Below are positions 24,170 to 31,806 of a stretch of 31,961 nucleotides of DNA, piece after piece. The notes beneath the pieces were generated by a model. The model worked only from the letters and a program-made list of their open reading frames with translations, did no database searches and was not told the origin of the DNA. A program made the translations under genes and the position numbers. Origin of the DNA: a virus; the IMG/VR virus record IMGVR_UViG_3300050138_000259, positions 1-31,961 of that record; one strand, written 5' to 3'. Position 1 is the first letter of the stretch, and each line of letters starts with the position of its first letter.

Positions 24170-25275
24170 TGGATGTCCAACACGCGCCGCACGTGCGCAC
24201 GCTCGCAAAGAGCCGGTGGAACCCGTCTGCTGTCGAACGTTCGATCACGCAGGCGGCCTTCAGCGCACGCGGGATCCCGCGGTGGATGCCCGCGATGCAC
24301 GACGGTCAGGTCGTCGCGGCAGTCCGCGGATACGCCGGTGGTGTCGGCACCGAAGTCGCGCCGCTCACACACAAGCAGTGGTGCGGCTTCCAAGACATCC
24401 CCAACATGCGTCAGCAGATCAAGAACGGGGCACACACCCGCGTCTTCATCTGGAAGGACAACTCGACTGGTGGCACTGGTCAGATCTGGGAAGACCTGTG
24501 GTGCTGCCAAGGCTCATCAGCAGCCGGCACGTACGCGGGCACTGCGAACACCCTTCGTCAGTTCGACAACACGACGGCAGGCGGCCTCTGGACCGGGCCA
24601 TTAATTCCGGCGACGAGCCAGACGCGACACGTCGTCGGCTGGAACATGTCGATGACCGTCGCCGAGAACATCTGCACGATGATTCTCTACGACCGAGTCG
24701 CGACGTACGACGGTTGCTCGATCACGACGAGCATCACAACGCTCGACAACACGCTACCTCCTCTGCGCTACGTCGCCGCGGGACAGGAAGGTCTCCTCGT
24801 GTCCGTCTCGGCCAGCGCAGCGTTTGGTGCCGTGGCATCGACGCTGTCGGCGATGACGTTCACCGACAACCAGGGCAACGCTGCCGTGTCGCAGACGCCG
24901 GGCTACACGCAGAACTACTTCACGAGCGCTCCGGCACCTACGACCACTAAAGCAGCATCGGTCTGCGTGCCCTTCGACACGTTGAGCCTCATAATTTTCA
25001 CGCCAGTACTACCGCTCGCAGCGAACTGCTCCGGCGTGCGAAAAGTCGAGTCCTTCACCGCGAGCGTCATCAACACCGGTACGACGTGCTGGGCGCTGAT
25101 CCACCCGATCGCAGTGATTCCGGTGATGGGCGGTTCAGAGCTTGCCGTCGAGCTGCACAAGACCATGCGTGCGATGGAGCGTGTCTACGACGACGCGTGT
25201 CTGTCGGTCCTGACTCAGACGGTCAACGGGACGGGCTCTGGCGTCTTTGGTCACGTGAAGATGGCACACGGATGA
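24169..25275 (+). CDS. Tandem virion-type paralogue 3
   Basis: 368 residues from ATG 24169, which overlaps the previous TGA by one base; GTG 24166 is an alternative. It keeps the array's landmarks: MPAMHDGQVVAAVRGY, YDRVATYDGCSI, LDNTLPPLRYVAAGQEGLLV, MTFTDNQGNAA and LPLAANCSGVRKVESFTASV, then VYDDACLSVLTQT. It has several Cys residues (WCGFQD, LWCCQGSS, ENICTMI), more than an average phage structural protein. Like the others it probably forms part of an outer virion structure; the precise role is unknown. Confidence 0.62.
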   Translation: MDVQHAPHVRTLAKSRWNPSAVERSITQAAFSARGIPRWMPAMHDGQVVAAVRGYAGGVGTEVAPLTHKQWCGFQDIPNMRQQIKNGAHTRVFIWKDNSTGGTGQIWEDLWCCQGSSAAGTYAGTANTLRQFDNTTAGGLWTGPLIPATSQTRHVVGWNMSMTVAENICTMILYDRVATYDGCSITTSITTLDNTLPPLRYVAAGQEGLLVSVSASAAFGAVASTLSAMTFTDNQGNAAVSQTPGYTQNYFTSAPAPTTTKAASVCVPFDTLSLIIFTPVLPLAANCSGVRKVESFTASVINTGTTCWALIHPIAVIPVMGGSELAVELHKTMRAMERVYDDACLSVLTQTVNGTGSGVFGHVKMAHG

Positions 25276-26402
25276 TGCACCCAGCTCCAGCCATCCACGT
25301 CGCACGACGAACGCGCACGAGCGATCACGATCTCGAACGCGTAGCCCGCAACGTCGCCAAGAACGCGTATGCGGTCGGGCGCTTGATGCCGATCGTCTAC
25401 GAGGGTCGGATCGTCGGCTGGTGTGGCTGGTCGTTCAGAGAGAACTGTGCGGTCACGCTTCATCACAAGCCGTGGATGCGGACGTGGATCGACCGCAATG
25501 GTTTGCTTCTTGGGTTTCCGTCAGTCGACGACATCATCAACCAGGTCACGAACAACGGATCTCTTCGACAGGTCTTGTGGTTCAAGTCGAACTACGGAAC
25601 AGCCGCCACCGCGAACGCGTGGTGCCACTACTACGCCGTCGGCGGATACCCATGCGCCGGGCTGTGGAATGGGACTACGTTCACGGCGCGTCGTCACGAC
25701 GACACTGAACAAGGCGCGATGATGCACGGCGGCAACGTGTCGCCGAAGACCAAGCACCTGCTCAGCACCGGGTTCTTCTCGGGAGCTACCGCGTCATCAG
25801 ACAACCCAGTGGCCGTCTTGTACGACATGGTGATCTCGTACGACGCGTGCGTGGTCACGTCGACGCCAACCAACTTCACGAACACGAACACCGCGCTCAG
25901 GTACATCGGCGCAGGCGACCCTGGTCTGCAGATCATGAACTGCGCGAACAGCGCGCTGACGGGATTGATCAACTTCACCACGTACAAGTACACGAGCATC
26001 GGAGGCACCGCAGGTCAGGCCGTGCCTGTCACGATGGTCGAGATGAGCGACTCCACGGTGCCATCTGATGGAACTCCGGCGATCACCGCGATGGGTCTCT
26101 TGAACACGAACCTGCGTTCTGTATTAAACGCTCCGCTCGTGAATGGTGACAGCGGCGTGAAGCAGCTCGACTCCCTAACGATGGCCAGCACCGTCACCGA
26201 CACGATCAATCACATCCTCGGTTTCCAACTCGCCTGGTTTCATGCGAGCGGCGGCACCGAGGCGCGCCACAGCTTCGACTTCGTCACTGGCGCGAACGCG
26301 TTGCCCCAGATCAAAGACGGTGCCTGCCTCACGCTCGCCATGATGCTCGAAGTTGTGGGTCATCAGTGGAACGCGAACCTGAACGTCGGCTGGAGTAGCT
26401 AG
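25272..26402 (+). CDS. Tandem virion-type paralogue 4
   Basis: 376 residues from ATG 25272 (ATGA overlap); a second ATG follows directly. The start, MMHPAPAIHVARRTRTSDHD, resembles that of paralogue 2 (LAPAIHKVRRKAR). Landmarks: MPIVYEGRIVGWCGW, LYDMVISYDACVV, FTNTNTALRYIGAGDPGLQI, TYKYTSIGGTAGQ, and APLVNGDSGVKQLDSLTMAS. The C-terminus (IKDGACLTLAMMLEV, then NLNVGWSS) parallels the ends of the other copies (SIRFGWST in paralogue 1). The stop overlaps the GTG of the repeat protein that follows, suggesting that the array and the repeat protein are expressed together. Confidence 0.62.
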   Translation: MMHPAPAIHVARRTRTSDHDLERVARNVAKNAYAVGRLMPIVYEGRIVGWCGWSFRENCAVTLHHKPWMRTWIDRNGLLLGFPSVDDIINQVTNNGSLRQVLWFKSNYGTAATANAWCHYYAVGGYPCAGLWNGTTFTARRHDDTEQGAMMHGGNVSPKTKHLLSTGFFSGATASSDNPVAVLYDMVISYDACVVTSTPTNFTNTNTALRYIGAGDPGLQIMNCANSALTGLINFTTYKYTSIGGTAGQAVPVTMVEMSDSTVPSDGTPAITAMGLLNTNLRSVLNAPLVNGDSGVKQLDSLTMASTVTDTINHILGFQLAWFHASGGTEARHSFDFVTGANALPQIKDGACLTLAMMLEVVGHQWNANLNVGWSS

Positions 26403-28774
26403 TGAACCTAGTACGCGGGCGCGCTGGGTTCCGTGTCGGGATCTCAGGCGGCACCGTCGGCGGGCGCATGCCCGGCTCGCAGTGGAACTCGCCGGGTGCG
26501 TTGATCACGACGCACGACGCGATCGTCAGCAACACGACGACAGTCATCACCGCCGCGAAGTGGCTGCTGCCGCAGTCCGCACCGATGGACGACGGAGGCT
26601 CGCAACGTCTCGTCGTGATGCAGGCCGCGCTCGACGCGAGCCGCGCTGCCCTCATCGACACGAACGAGGCTCCGGGCTCCGTAGCAGCGACAGCTCCGGG
26701 CGAAGATCGTGACATCCGCGACGTTCGCATGCTGGCGACGCTCGTGTGGGAAATCCGGTCGCAGGTGCTCATCGACACGGATGAGTATCCGACACCCGCC
26801 GCCGCGACGCAGCCTGCCGACGATGACGTCCACGCGAGCATCACGCCTCCACTCGACGCATCTGTTATTGCGAAAGCCGACCTCGAAGACTTCGCACCAA
26901 GCATCACGACTGGTGAAGATGACGTCCGCACGCAACCAACGCCTCCGCTGGCCCTGTCGGTCATCGCGAGTACGGACGTCTACGAGGCCATCGCCGCATC
27001 TACCGTCGAAGAAGAAGACCGCCGAGCAGGCATCACCGTTCCGCTCGATGCTTCGGTCGTTGCGCTTGTCGATCTCGAATCTGCGGTTGCTCGTTCAACG
27101 GTCGAAGAGAGCGATATCCGCGCAGGGATCACGACGGCGCTCGCTCCATCGTCGACTCAGTTCGCCGACAACAACGACGAACTTGCTCCGTCTCTATCCA
27201 CCGCCGAAGACGATGTCCGTCCGAACGTCACGACGCAGCCGATCACCGCGAGCGGCACGCAGCTCAGTGACAACAACGATGAGCTTGCACCTTCGCTCGC
27301 TACCGCTGAAGACGACGTTCGCGCCGGTGTCACGTCGCTCTTAACACAGAGCCTAGTCCAGCTCGCGGACAACAACGACGAGCTGAGCGTCGCCACGACA
27401 TCATCGACATCTGAAGATGACGTGCGGGTCGGTGTCACCGCGCCGTTTGCCTCATCACAGTTGTCGATCATCGACCCTGACGAAGCGGTCGTGAAGATCT
27501 TCGTCGAGGAAGAAGACCGTCGAGCTGGCACCACCGCTTGGCTCACACCATCAACTGTCCAATTGGTCGACAGCAACGATGAGGTCGCTTCTCCGCTGTC
27601 TACAGCTGAAGACGACGTACGCACGCTGCCGACCTCGGCGTTGATGGCATCCGCGGTCGCCATCACAGATCCAGAAGAAGCCGTCGCTCGATCCACGGTC
27701 GAGGAAGAAGACCGACGGGCCGGTGTCACCGTTCCGCTCGACGCTTCGGTAGTCGCGCTCGTCGACCTCGAATCTGCGCTTGCGCCCTCGCTCGCTACCG
27801 CTGAAGACGACGTTCGCGCCAACGTCACGGTGCAGCCACTCGCAGCTTCGGTTATCCAACTCGCGGACAACGACGACTCGCTCGCGCCTAGCGTGTCGAC
27901 CGCCGAGGACGACGTCCGCGCTCAACCGACGCAGCTGCTCGCCGCTTCAGTCATCCAGCTCGTCGACAACGACGACTCGCTGCCGATCGCGAACACAGCC
28001 ACGGTCGTCGGCGAAGAGGACGTCCGCACTCTGCCGACACTTCCGTTGGCAACGTCGTCGACCCAGCTATTCGACCGTGAGGATTCGGTGGCTCCGACCA
28101 CCGCGAACAGCGACGACGACGTCCGTACGTTACCGACGCAGCAGCTAAATCAGTCGACCATCGCACTCACTGACCTCGATGAGTCAATCGCAAGGTCTAC
28201 GGTCGAAGAAGAGGATCGTCGCACGTTGCCGACGTCACCTCTTGCATCGTCGACGCTGGCATCGATTGACCCAGATGAGTCGATCGCGCGCACGACGGTC
28301 GATGACGACATAGTCCGTATCTCCATCACGTGGCCTGCGATCCAGTCGCTCCCAACGTTCACGGACGACGCTACTTCCGTGATCGTTCCGCACGAAGAGG
28401 ATCGCGTCCCACCGTGGCCGATCGCGTTCCTGCCGCGGGACGTCCTCATCATCCAAGGGGACGAGAGGGTGCTCTCGGTCGCCGTCGACGAGAGCACGGC
28501 ATGGCCGCAGTACACGTTCCCGCTCTGGAAGCAGCCGGAACCGCTCCTTGGACCTGAGGACTGGTCGTCCGGCCTGCCTCCGTTCATCACGCCCGGCCCG
28601 AACCTGATCGCGTCCATCAAGAGCCTCGGGCAGCTCGCGGCCACGATGACGCTCCGCGACAGCGTCGCGGGCCTGTTCATCAACACCGACGCTCTCAAAG
28701 CAGGCATGTCAGAAGGCGTCGAGCTTGGTGGTACCATCGTGACCATGAACGGTCTGAAAGGCACGATCTCGTGA
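26402..28774 (+). CDS. Acidic repeat protein with about 18 units averaging 33 residues
   Basis: 790 residues from the GTG at 26402 (overlaps the previous TAG; TGGAG upstream). Residues about 68-670 are a tandem array. Each unit has an acidic-basic cluster (EDDVR or EEDRR), a short strand such as AGVT or TLPT, a hydrophobic stretch (PLDASVVAL, LLAASVIQL), then an acidic turn (DNDDSLAPS, DPEEAVARS) and ST[VA]E or STAE. Unit length is 32-36 residues. A distinct C-terminal domain (about 670-790) has FLPRDVLIIQGDERV and ends in helical IASIKSLGQLAATMTLRDSV. Regular acidic repeats suggest an elongated fibre or beta-solenoid-like rod, perhaps cation-binding. I recognise no named family. Its neighbours suggest a virion appendage. 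Confidence 0.7.
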   Translation: MNLVRGRAGFRVGISGGTVGGRMPGSQWNSPGALITTHDAIVSNTTTVITAAKWLLPQSAPMDDGGSQRLVVMQAALDASRAALIDTNEAPGSVAATAPGEDRDIRDVRMLATLVWEIRSQVLIDTDEYPTPAAATQPADDDVHASITPPLDASVIAKADLEDFAPSITTGEDDVRTQPTPPLALSVIASTDVYEAIAASTVEEEDRRAGITVPLDASVVALVDLESAVARSTVEESDIRAGITTALAPSSTQFADNNDELAPSLSTAEDDVRPNVTTQPITASGTQLSDNNDELAPSLATAEDDVRAGVTSLLTQSLVQLADNNDELSVATTSSTSEDDVRVGVTAPFASSQLSIIDPDEAVVKIFVEEEDRRAGTTAWLTPSTVQLVDSNDEVASPLSTAEDDVRTLPTSALMASAVAITDPEEAVARSTVEEEDRRAGVTVPLDASVVALVDLESALAPSLATAEDDVRANVTVQPLAASVIQLADNDDSLAPSVSTAEDDVRAQPTQLLAASVIQLVDNDDSLPIANTATVVGEEDVRTLPTLPLATSSTQLFDREDSVAPTTANSDDDVRTLPTQQLNQSTIALTDLDESIARSTVEEEDRRTLPTSPLASSTLASIDPDESIARTTVDDDIVRISITWPAIQSLPTFTDDATSVIVPHEEDRVPPWPIAFLPRDVLIIQGDERVLSVAVDESTAWPQYTFPLWKQPEPLLGPEDWSSGLPPFITPGPNLIASIKSLGQLAATMTLRDSVAGLFINTDALKAGMSEGVELGGTIVTMNGLKGTIS
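26605..28400 (+). repeat. Tandem coding repeats, period about 99 bp
   Basis: About 18 degenerate 96-108 bp units underlie the protein repeats. Two segments are still near-identical: a 33-base stretch occurs exactly at 27293-27325 and 27788-27820, 495 bp apart (5 x 99). A second related block starts at 27038 and 27731, 693 bp apart (7 x 99). The offsets are whole multiples of the period, consistent with unequal recombination or slippage in frame. Confidence 0.75.
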
Positions 28775-29181
28775 GCTGCACAGCGTGCGATGGCTCGACG
28801 ACTCTCCACATCACGCGCGGAGAGAGCGGGACGTTCCTCCTGACGGTGACCAACCAGACCACCAACGTCCCGATCGACATCACCGGGGCAAAGGTCTGGT
28901 TCACCGTCAAGAACCGCGTGGAAGACGTCAACGCGATCATCGCGAAGAAGAACCTCGCGGCTGGCGGCGTCGACGGCCAGATCCTCATCACCCTCCCACA
29001 GACCGGGCTCGCGATCGGACAGGCGCAGGTCTTCATCGACCCGGCAGACACCGCAGGGCTCGACCCCGAGCAGACGTACTGGTGCGACGCGTGGGTCCAG
29101 ATCACGACCAACAAGCGCTACCAGGTGATCGCCAACACGCCATTCACGATTGATCCCGCGGTCACTACTTCGTTCATCTAG
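28771..29181 (+). CDS. BppU-N-like baseplate/fibre domain protein
   Basis: 136 residues from the GTG at 28771 (GTGA overlap with the repeat gene). The pattern ITRGESGTFLLTVTNQTTNV, then PIDITGAKVWFTVKNRVED, a loop, ITLPQTGLAIGQAQVFIDPA and TYWCDAWVQITTNKRYQVI is the beta-sandwich signature of small phage proteins related to the N-terminal domain of BppU of lactococcal phages, which attaches receptor-binding parts to the baseplate. An initial CTAC motif is unusual. It probably links the repeat protein or a fibre to the tail. Confidence 0.65.
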   Translation: MSCTACDGSTTLHITRGESGTFLLTVTNQTTNVPIDITGAKVWFTVKNRVEDVNAIIAKKNLAAGGVDGQILITLPQTGLAIGQAQVFIDPADTAGLDPEQTYWCDAWVQITTNKRYQVIANTPFTIDPAVTTSFI

Positions 29182-29189
29182 GAGCCGAC

Positions 29190-29642
29190 ATGACGATCTC
29201 AGGCACAGTCCAGTTCTCCGGTCGCTTCAAGTACTCGGAGCCCGTCCCTTACCTCGACAGCTCGTCCAACCCGTTCTGGATCTCCGACGTCCTGGAGCAG
29301 ATGGCGTGCTCTGCTCGCAAGGAGGACGAGTACACGCTCGTCGCAGACGGCGACACCGCGATCTCGTTTGGCTCGCTGCCGTTCGGGGCGAACGTCATCA
29401 TCATCAAGGTCATGCCAAACCTCGGGCTCCCACCGACGCCGGGGAATCCGGCCGGCACCTTGGCGGTGGCAAACCCCATCATCGCCAAGCTCACGAGCGC
29501 TGCCGGTGCCGCGTCGCCGATCGCGATCGACGGTTTCCTTTTCTTGATGAGCCAATCAGTACCCTACACAGCACTGTCAATTGCAAGAACTCCAACAGTT
29601 CAGACTACTGTGAGGGTCCAATTGTTTTCTGTCGGTTCTTGA
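29190..29642 (+). CDS. Small virion-type protein, C-terminus overlapped by an HNH gene
   Basis: 150 residues from the ATG at 29190, with GGAG five bases upstream. Beta-rich, with TISGTVQFSGRFKYSEPV, ISFGSLPFGANVIIIKVMPN, a Pro-rich loop (PPTPGNPAG) and AIDGFLFLMSQS. I do not recognise a family. Its last 38 bases overlap, on the opposite strand, the end of the HNH endonuclease gene at 29605-30090. Base composition changes to lower GC around its end, so its last dozen or so residues may have been altered when the endonuclease gene arrived. Confidence 0.6.
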   Translation: MTISGTVQFSGRFKYSEPVPYLDSSSNPFWISDVLEQMACSARKEDEYTLVADGDTAISFGSLPFGANVIIIKVMPNLGLPPTPGNPAGTLAVANPIIAKLTSAAGAASPIAIDGFLFLMSQSVPYTALSIARTPTVQTTVRVQLFSVGS

Positions 29643-30090
29643 GTCTCCATCGCGCTTTCGCTTCTCGCGAACGCTTCGGGTGTTTGGCGCAGTAGCGCCG
29701 AACACTATCCCGCGTGCAGGTTCTGCAGCTTCGATGACCATTTGGTCTCACATAGAGGTTGTCTCCTTCATACAGGTGTCCTTGAGGGCAACGTGTCGTT
29801 CGTATCCCTGGCACTAGTCCACGCATCACATTCACTTTTCGTGTGACCTGTTCGAGGTGATCCGGGTTGCAGCACCAACGGTTTCTGCAGAGGTGATCAA
29901 GTTCGAGGCCTTTTTTGACGAACCCGATCAAGTATTCATAGATCACTCGGTGTGCGACGCGTTGATGTGAACCTTGCCAGATGTGGACGTAGCCTGACCA
30001 ATGCGGCTTCTTTGGGAGCCTCCAACAGCTAAACTTTCCGACGATTTTCACTTCGGAGAGTCTGGCGTCGATGGTCTTCAAGGGCGGCAT
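29605..30090 (-). CDS. HNH homing endonuclease (free-standing)
   Basis: 161 residues on the minus strand. The HNH core is at about 48-90: AHRVIYEYLIG, LELDHLCRNRWCCNPDHLEQ with Asp65-His66, Asn75 and His78, and zinc-ligand-like Cys68, Cys73 and Cys74. A second Cys/His set (CPQGH at 101-105 and CRTC at 122-125) may bind another zinc ion. The tail (EAKARWRLKNRQK) is basic, fitting DNA contact. Free-standing HNH genes cut homologous DNA lacking them and so spread into intergenic spots. It opposes the local operon, overlaps the neighbouring gene's 3' end, and is visibly less GC-rich (near 50%) than its surroundings, all signs of insertion. No ribosome binding site is visible. Confidence 0.85.
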   Translation of the reverse strand: MPPLKTIDARLSEVKIVGKFSCWRLPKKPHWSGYVHIWQGSHQRVAHRVIYEYLIGFVKKGLELDHLCRNRWCCNPDHLEQVTRKVNVMRGLVPGIRTTRCPQGHLYEGDNLYVRPNGHRSCRTCTRDSVRRYCAKHPKRSREAKARWRLKNRQKTIGPSQ

Positions 30091-30094
30091 GTGA

Positions 30095-30124
30095 TTGACG
30101 GTACCACTACTGATGGACTAACGT
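30095..30124 (+). promoter_or_regulatory. Promoter candidate for the helicase gene
   Basis: TTGACG (30095-30100, 5/6 match to -35), 18 bases, TAACGT (30119-30124, 3/6). Transcription would begin near the GTG at 30131, giving little or no leader. The gap between the divergent HNH and helicase genes is only 40 bases, so any promoter must lie here or inside the HNH gene. Confidence 0.35.
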
Positions 30125-30130
30125 CGTCAT

Positions 30131-31612
30131 GTGAAGGAGCCTGAGGAGCGACGAGCCACGGTCACCATCTTGAGCAACTCAAGGTGCGTGGTCAGCTTCC
30201 GCTACCCGGGTTGCGACAAGAAGAAGCTGCGTGTGAAGGCACGCAAGCGCATCATCAATCTTCTCGACGACGCGCTCGCCATCGAGAACAAGAACGCCCG
30301 CTTCAACACGGCGGTCCAACCCGGGAAGTGGGACGGACGCCGGCACATGTTCTACGCGGATGGGCGCACGTTCCCCAAGGGGATCATGCCTCGCGTGAAG
30401 AAGCTGCTCCGCGAGGCCGGCTACAAGGTCATGAAGACCAGGGACGAGCGCAAGCGACTGCCTGGTCCGTACTCCGGCAACCGCGTCCTGCGCGACATGC
30501 TGTCGGGCATCACCCTCCGACCAGACCAGATGAAGGTGATCCACGCGGCGCTGGAGAAGGGATCTGGTCTCCTGCATTGCGCGACCGGAGCAGGCAAGAC
30601 CGAGATCGCCGCGGCGATCATCAAGACGCTCGTCGAGAAGCGCACCTTGTTCCTCGTCCACACCAAGCAGCTCCTCAACCAAGCGCGCGAGCGCATCGCT
30701 CTCCGCCTAGGCACGATCGAGGAACACATCGGTGTCATCGGTGACGGTCGTTTCGAGCCGAAGCACATCACGATCGCGACCGTGCAGAGCCTCACCCGAG
30801 TCAACGGAACAGCGCAGAAGAGGATCATCGCGAAGTACCTCAAGACGATCGAGCTGCTGTTCCTCGACGAGACGCACCACGCGTCCGCGAAGTCGTTCTA
30901 CCGGCTCGTGCAGCGCATCGACGCACCCTGGAGGTACGGCATGTCAGGCACACCGTTCGGGCTCGCGGATGGCAAGGGTCTGATGGTCGAGTCCGCGTTC
31001 GGAGCGGTCGTCGCGAAGGTCACGAACCAGGAGCTGATCGACCTCGGCGTCAACGCGAAGCCCACCATCCTCATGGTCGAAGTCAACGAGCCGAAGCTCG
31101 ACACCGATCTCGACTGGCAGAGCGTGTACAAGGAGGGCATCGTCCTCAACGCACACCGCAACCAGTTCATCGTGGATTGGGCAGCGACCTTCGCGGGCAA
31201 GAAGTGGCCGACGCTCATCATCGTGAAGGAGCTGTGGCATGGCGACAACCTCGCGGAGATGCTGCGTCTTGCGAATATCAAGCACGCGTTCGTACACGGA
31301 CAGATGCCGACGTCCGAAGTCGAGCGCCAGAAGGTCCGACTCACCGAGGGCAAGGTCCACGTGCTCGTCGCGTCGCCGATCTTTGGTGAAGGCGTCGACA
31401 TCCCGTCCGTACGCGCGCTCATCATCGCTGACGGCGGTCAGTCAGCTGCGGCTGTGCTGCAGAAGATCGGCCGTGGCCTTCGGCGCAAGGCCGGAGACAA
31501 CCGTCTCAACGTGATTGACTTCAGCGACCAGACGCACAAGTGGTTGAGCCGTCATAGTCAAGAGCGACTTGTTCTTTACGAGAACGAAGGATTCGAAGTC
31601 GTCGCTGCATAA
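30131..31612 (+). CDS. uvsW: UvsW-like superfamily II DNA helicase
   Basis: 493 residues. It matches T4 UvsW, which unwinds R-loops and branched DNA and remodels forks, in both N-terminal and helicase parts. Residues 58-85 (NARFNTAVQPGKWDGRRHMF) resemble the UvsW N-domain block ending in G-N-W-D-G-R. Motif I is ATGAGKT at 151-157, motif II DETH at 246-249, motif III SGTP at 272-275, motif V near 412-425 (VLVASPIFGEGVDIPS) and motif VI QKIGRGLRRK at 444-453. The annotated GTG start has no ribosome binding site. It is transcribed divergently from the HNH gene. Related RecG/RIG-I-like phage helicases share these motifs, so the symbol is by similarity. Confidence 0.88.
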   Translation: MKEPEERRATVTILSNSRCVVSFRYPGCDKKKLRVKARKRIINLLDDALAIENKNARFNTAVQPGKWDGRRHMFYADGRTFPKGIMPRVKKLLREAGYKVMKTRDERKRLPGPYSGNRVLRDMLSGITLRPDQMKVIHAALEKGSGLLHCATGAGKTEIAAAIIKTLVEKRTLFLVHTKQLLNQARERIALRLGTIEEHIGVIGDGRFEPKHITIATVQSLTRVNGTAQKRIIAKYLKTIELLFLDETHHASAKSFYRLVQRIDAPWRYGMSGTPFGLADGKGLMVESAFGAVVAKVTNQELIDLGVNAKPTILMVEVNEPKLDTDLDWQSVYKEGIVLNAHRNQFIVDWAATFAGKKWPTLIIVKELWHGDNLAEMLRLANIKHAFVHGQMPTSEVERQKVRLTEGKVHVLVASPIFGEGVDIPSVRALIIADGGQSAAAVLQKIGRGLRRKAGDNRLNVIDFSDQTHKWLSRHSQERLVLYENEGFEVVAA

Positions 31613-31620
31613 AAGATCCC

Positions 31621-31673
31621 TGTGGACAGCTGTGGACTCACCGTCGACGATCTCTGTCCACAAGCTGTCGACA
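31621..31673. repeat. Long imperfect inverted repeat with DnaA-box-like motifs
   Basis: TGTGGACAGCTGTGGAC (31621-31637) and GTCCACAAGCTGTCGACA (31656-31673) pair over about 17 bp with one bulge and one mismatch around an 18-base loop that contains palindromic CGTCGACG. No T-run follows. CTGTCCACA and its inverse TGTGGACAG differ by one base from TTGTCCACA, the DnaA box form used in GC-rich bacteria. It could be a replication or protein-binding site, or a terminator-like structure for the helicase gene. Confidence 0.5.
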
Positions 31674-31710
31674 ACTGCGAACGCATAGATACTTGGTAGC
31701 AAGCAACTTG

Positions 31711-31758
31711 ACTCTCGTGTCCCGCGTGCGCTACGGACACAGAGTGATTTCTGTCCGT
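31711..31758 (+). other. Two mutually exclusive hairpins in the leader of the 31807 gene
   Basis: Hairpin A pairs ACTCT(C)GTGTCC (31711-31722) with GGACACAGAGT (31735-31745). Hairpin B pairs ACGGACACAGA (31733-31743) with TCTGTCCGT (31750-31758). They share 31735-31743, so only one can form at a time. TTGACT (31708-31713) could be a -35 element at the same place. The arrangement resembles an attenuator, but no ligand-binding core is recognisable. Confidence 0.4.
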
Positions 31759-31806
31759 GCTTCGACACCACAATCTGAAGTTCGAGACAAACCGGAGCGT
31801 GACAAC

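Noticed and set aside
26605-28400. Repeats considered as a CRISPR array or iterons
   Set aside because: The units are about 99 bp, degenerate and continuously coding in one frame with conserved protein motifs. There are no short conserved repeats with unique spacers.
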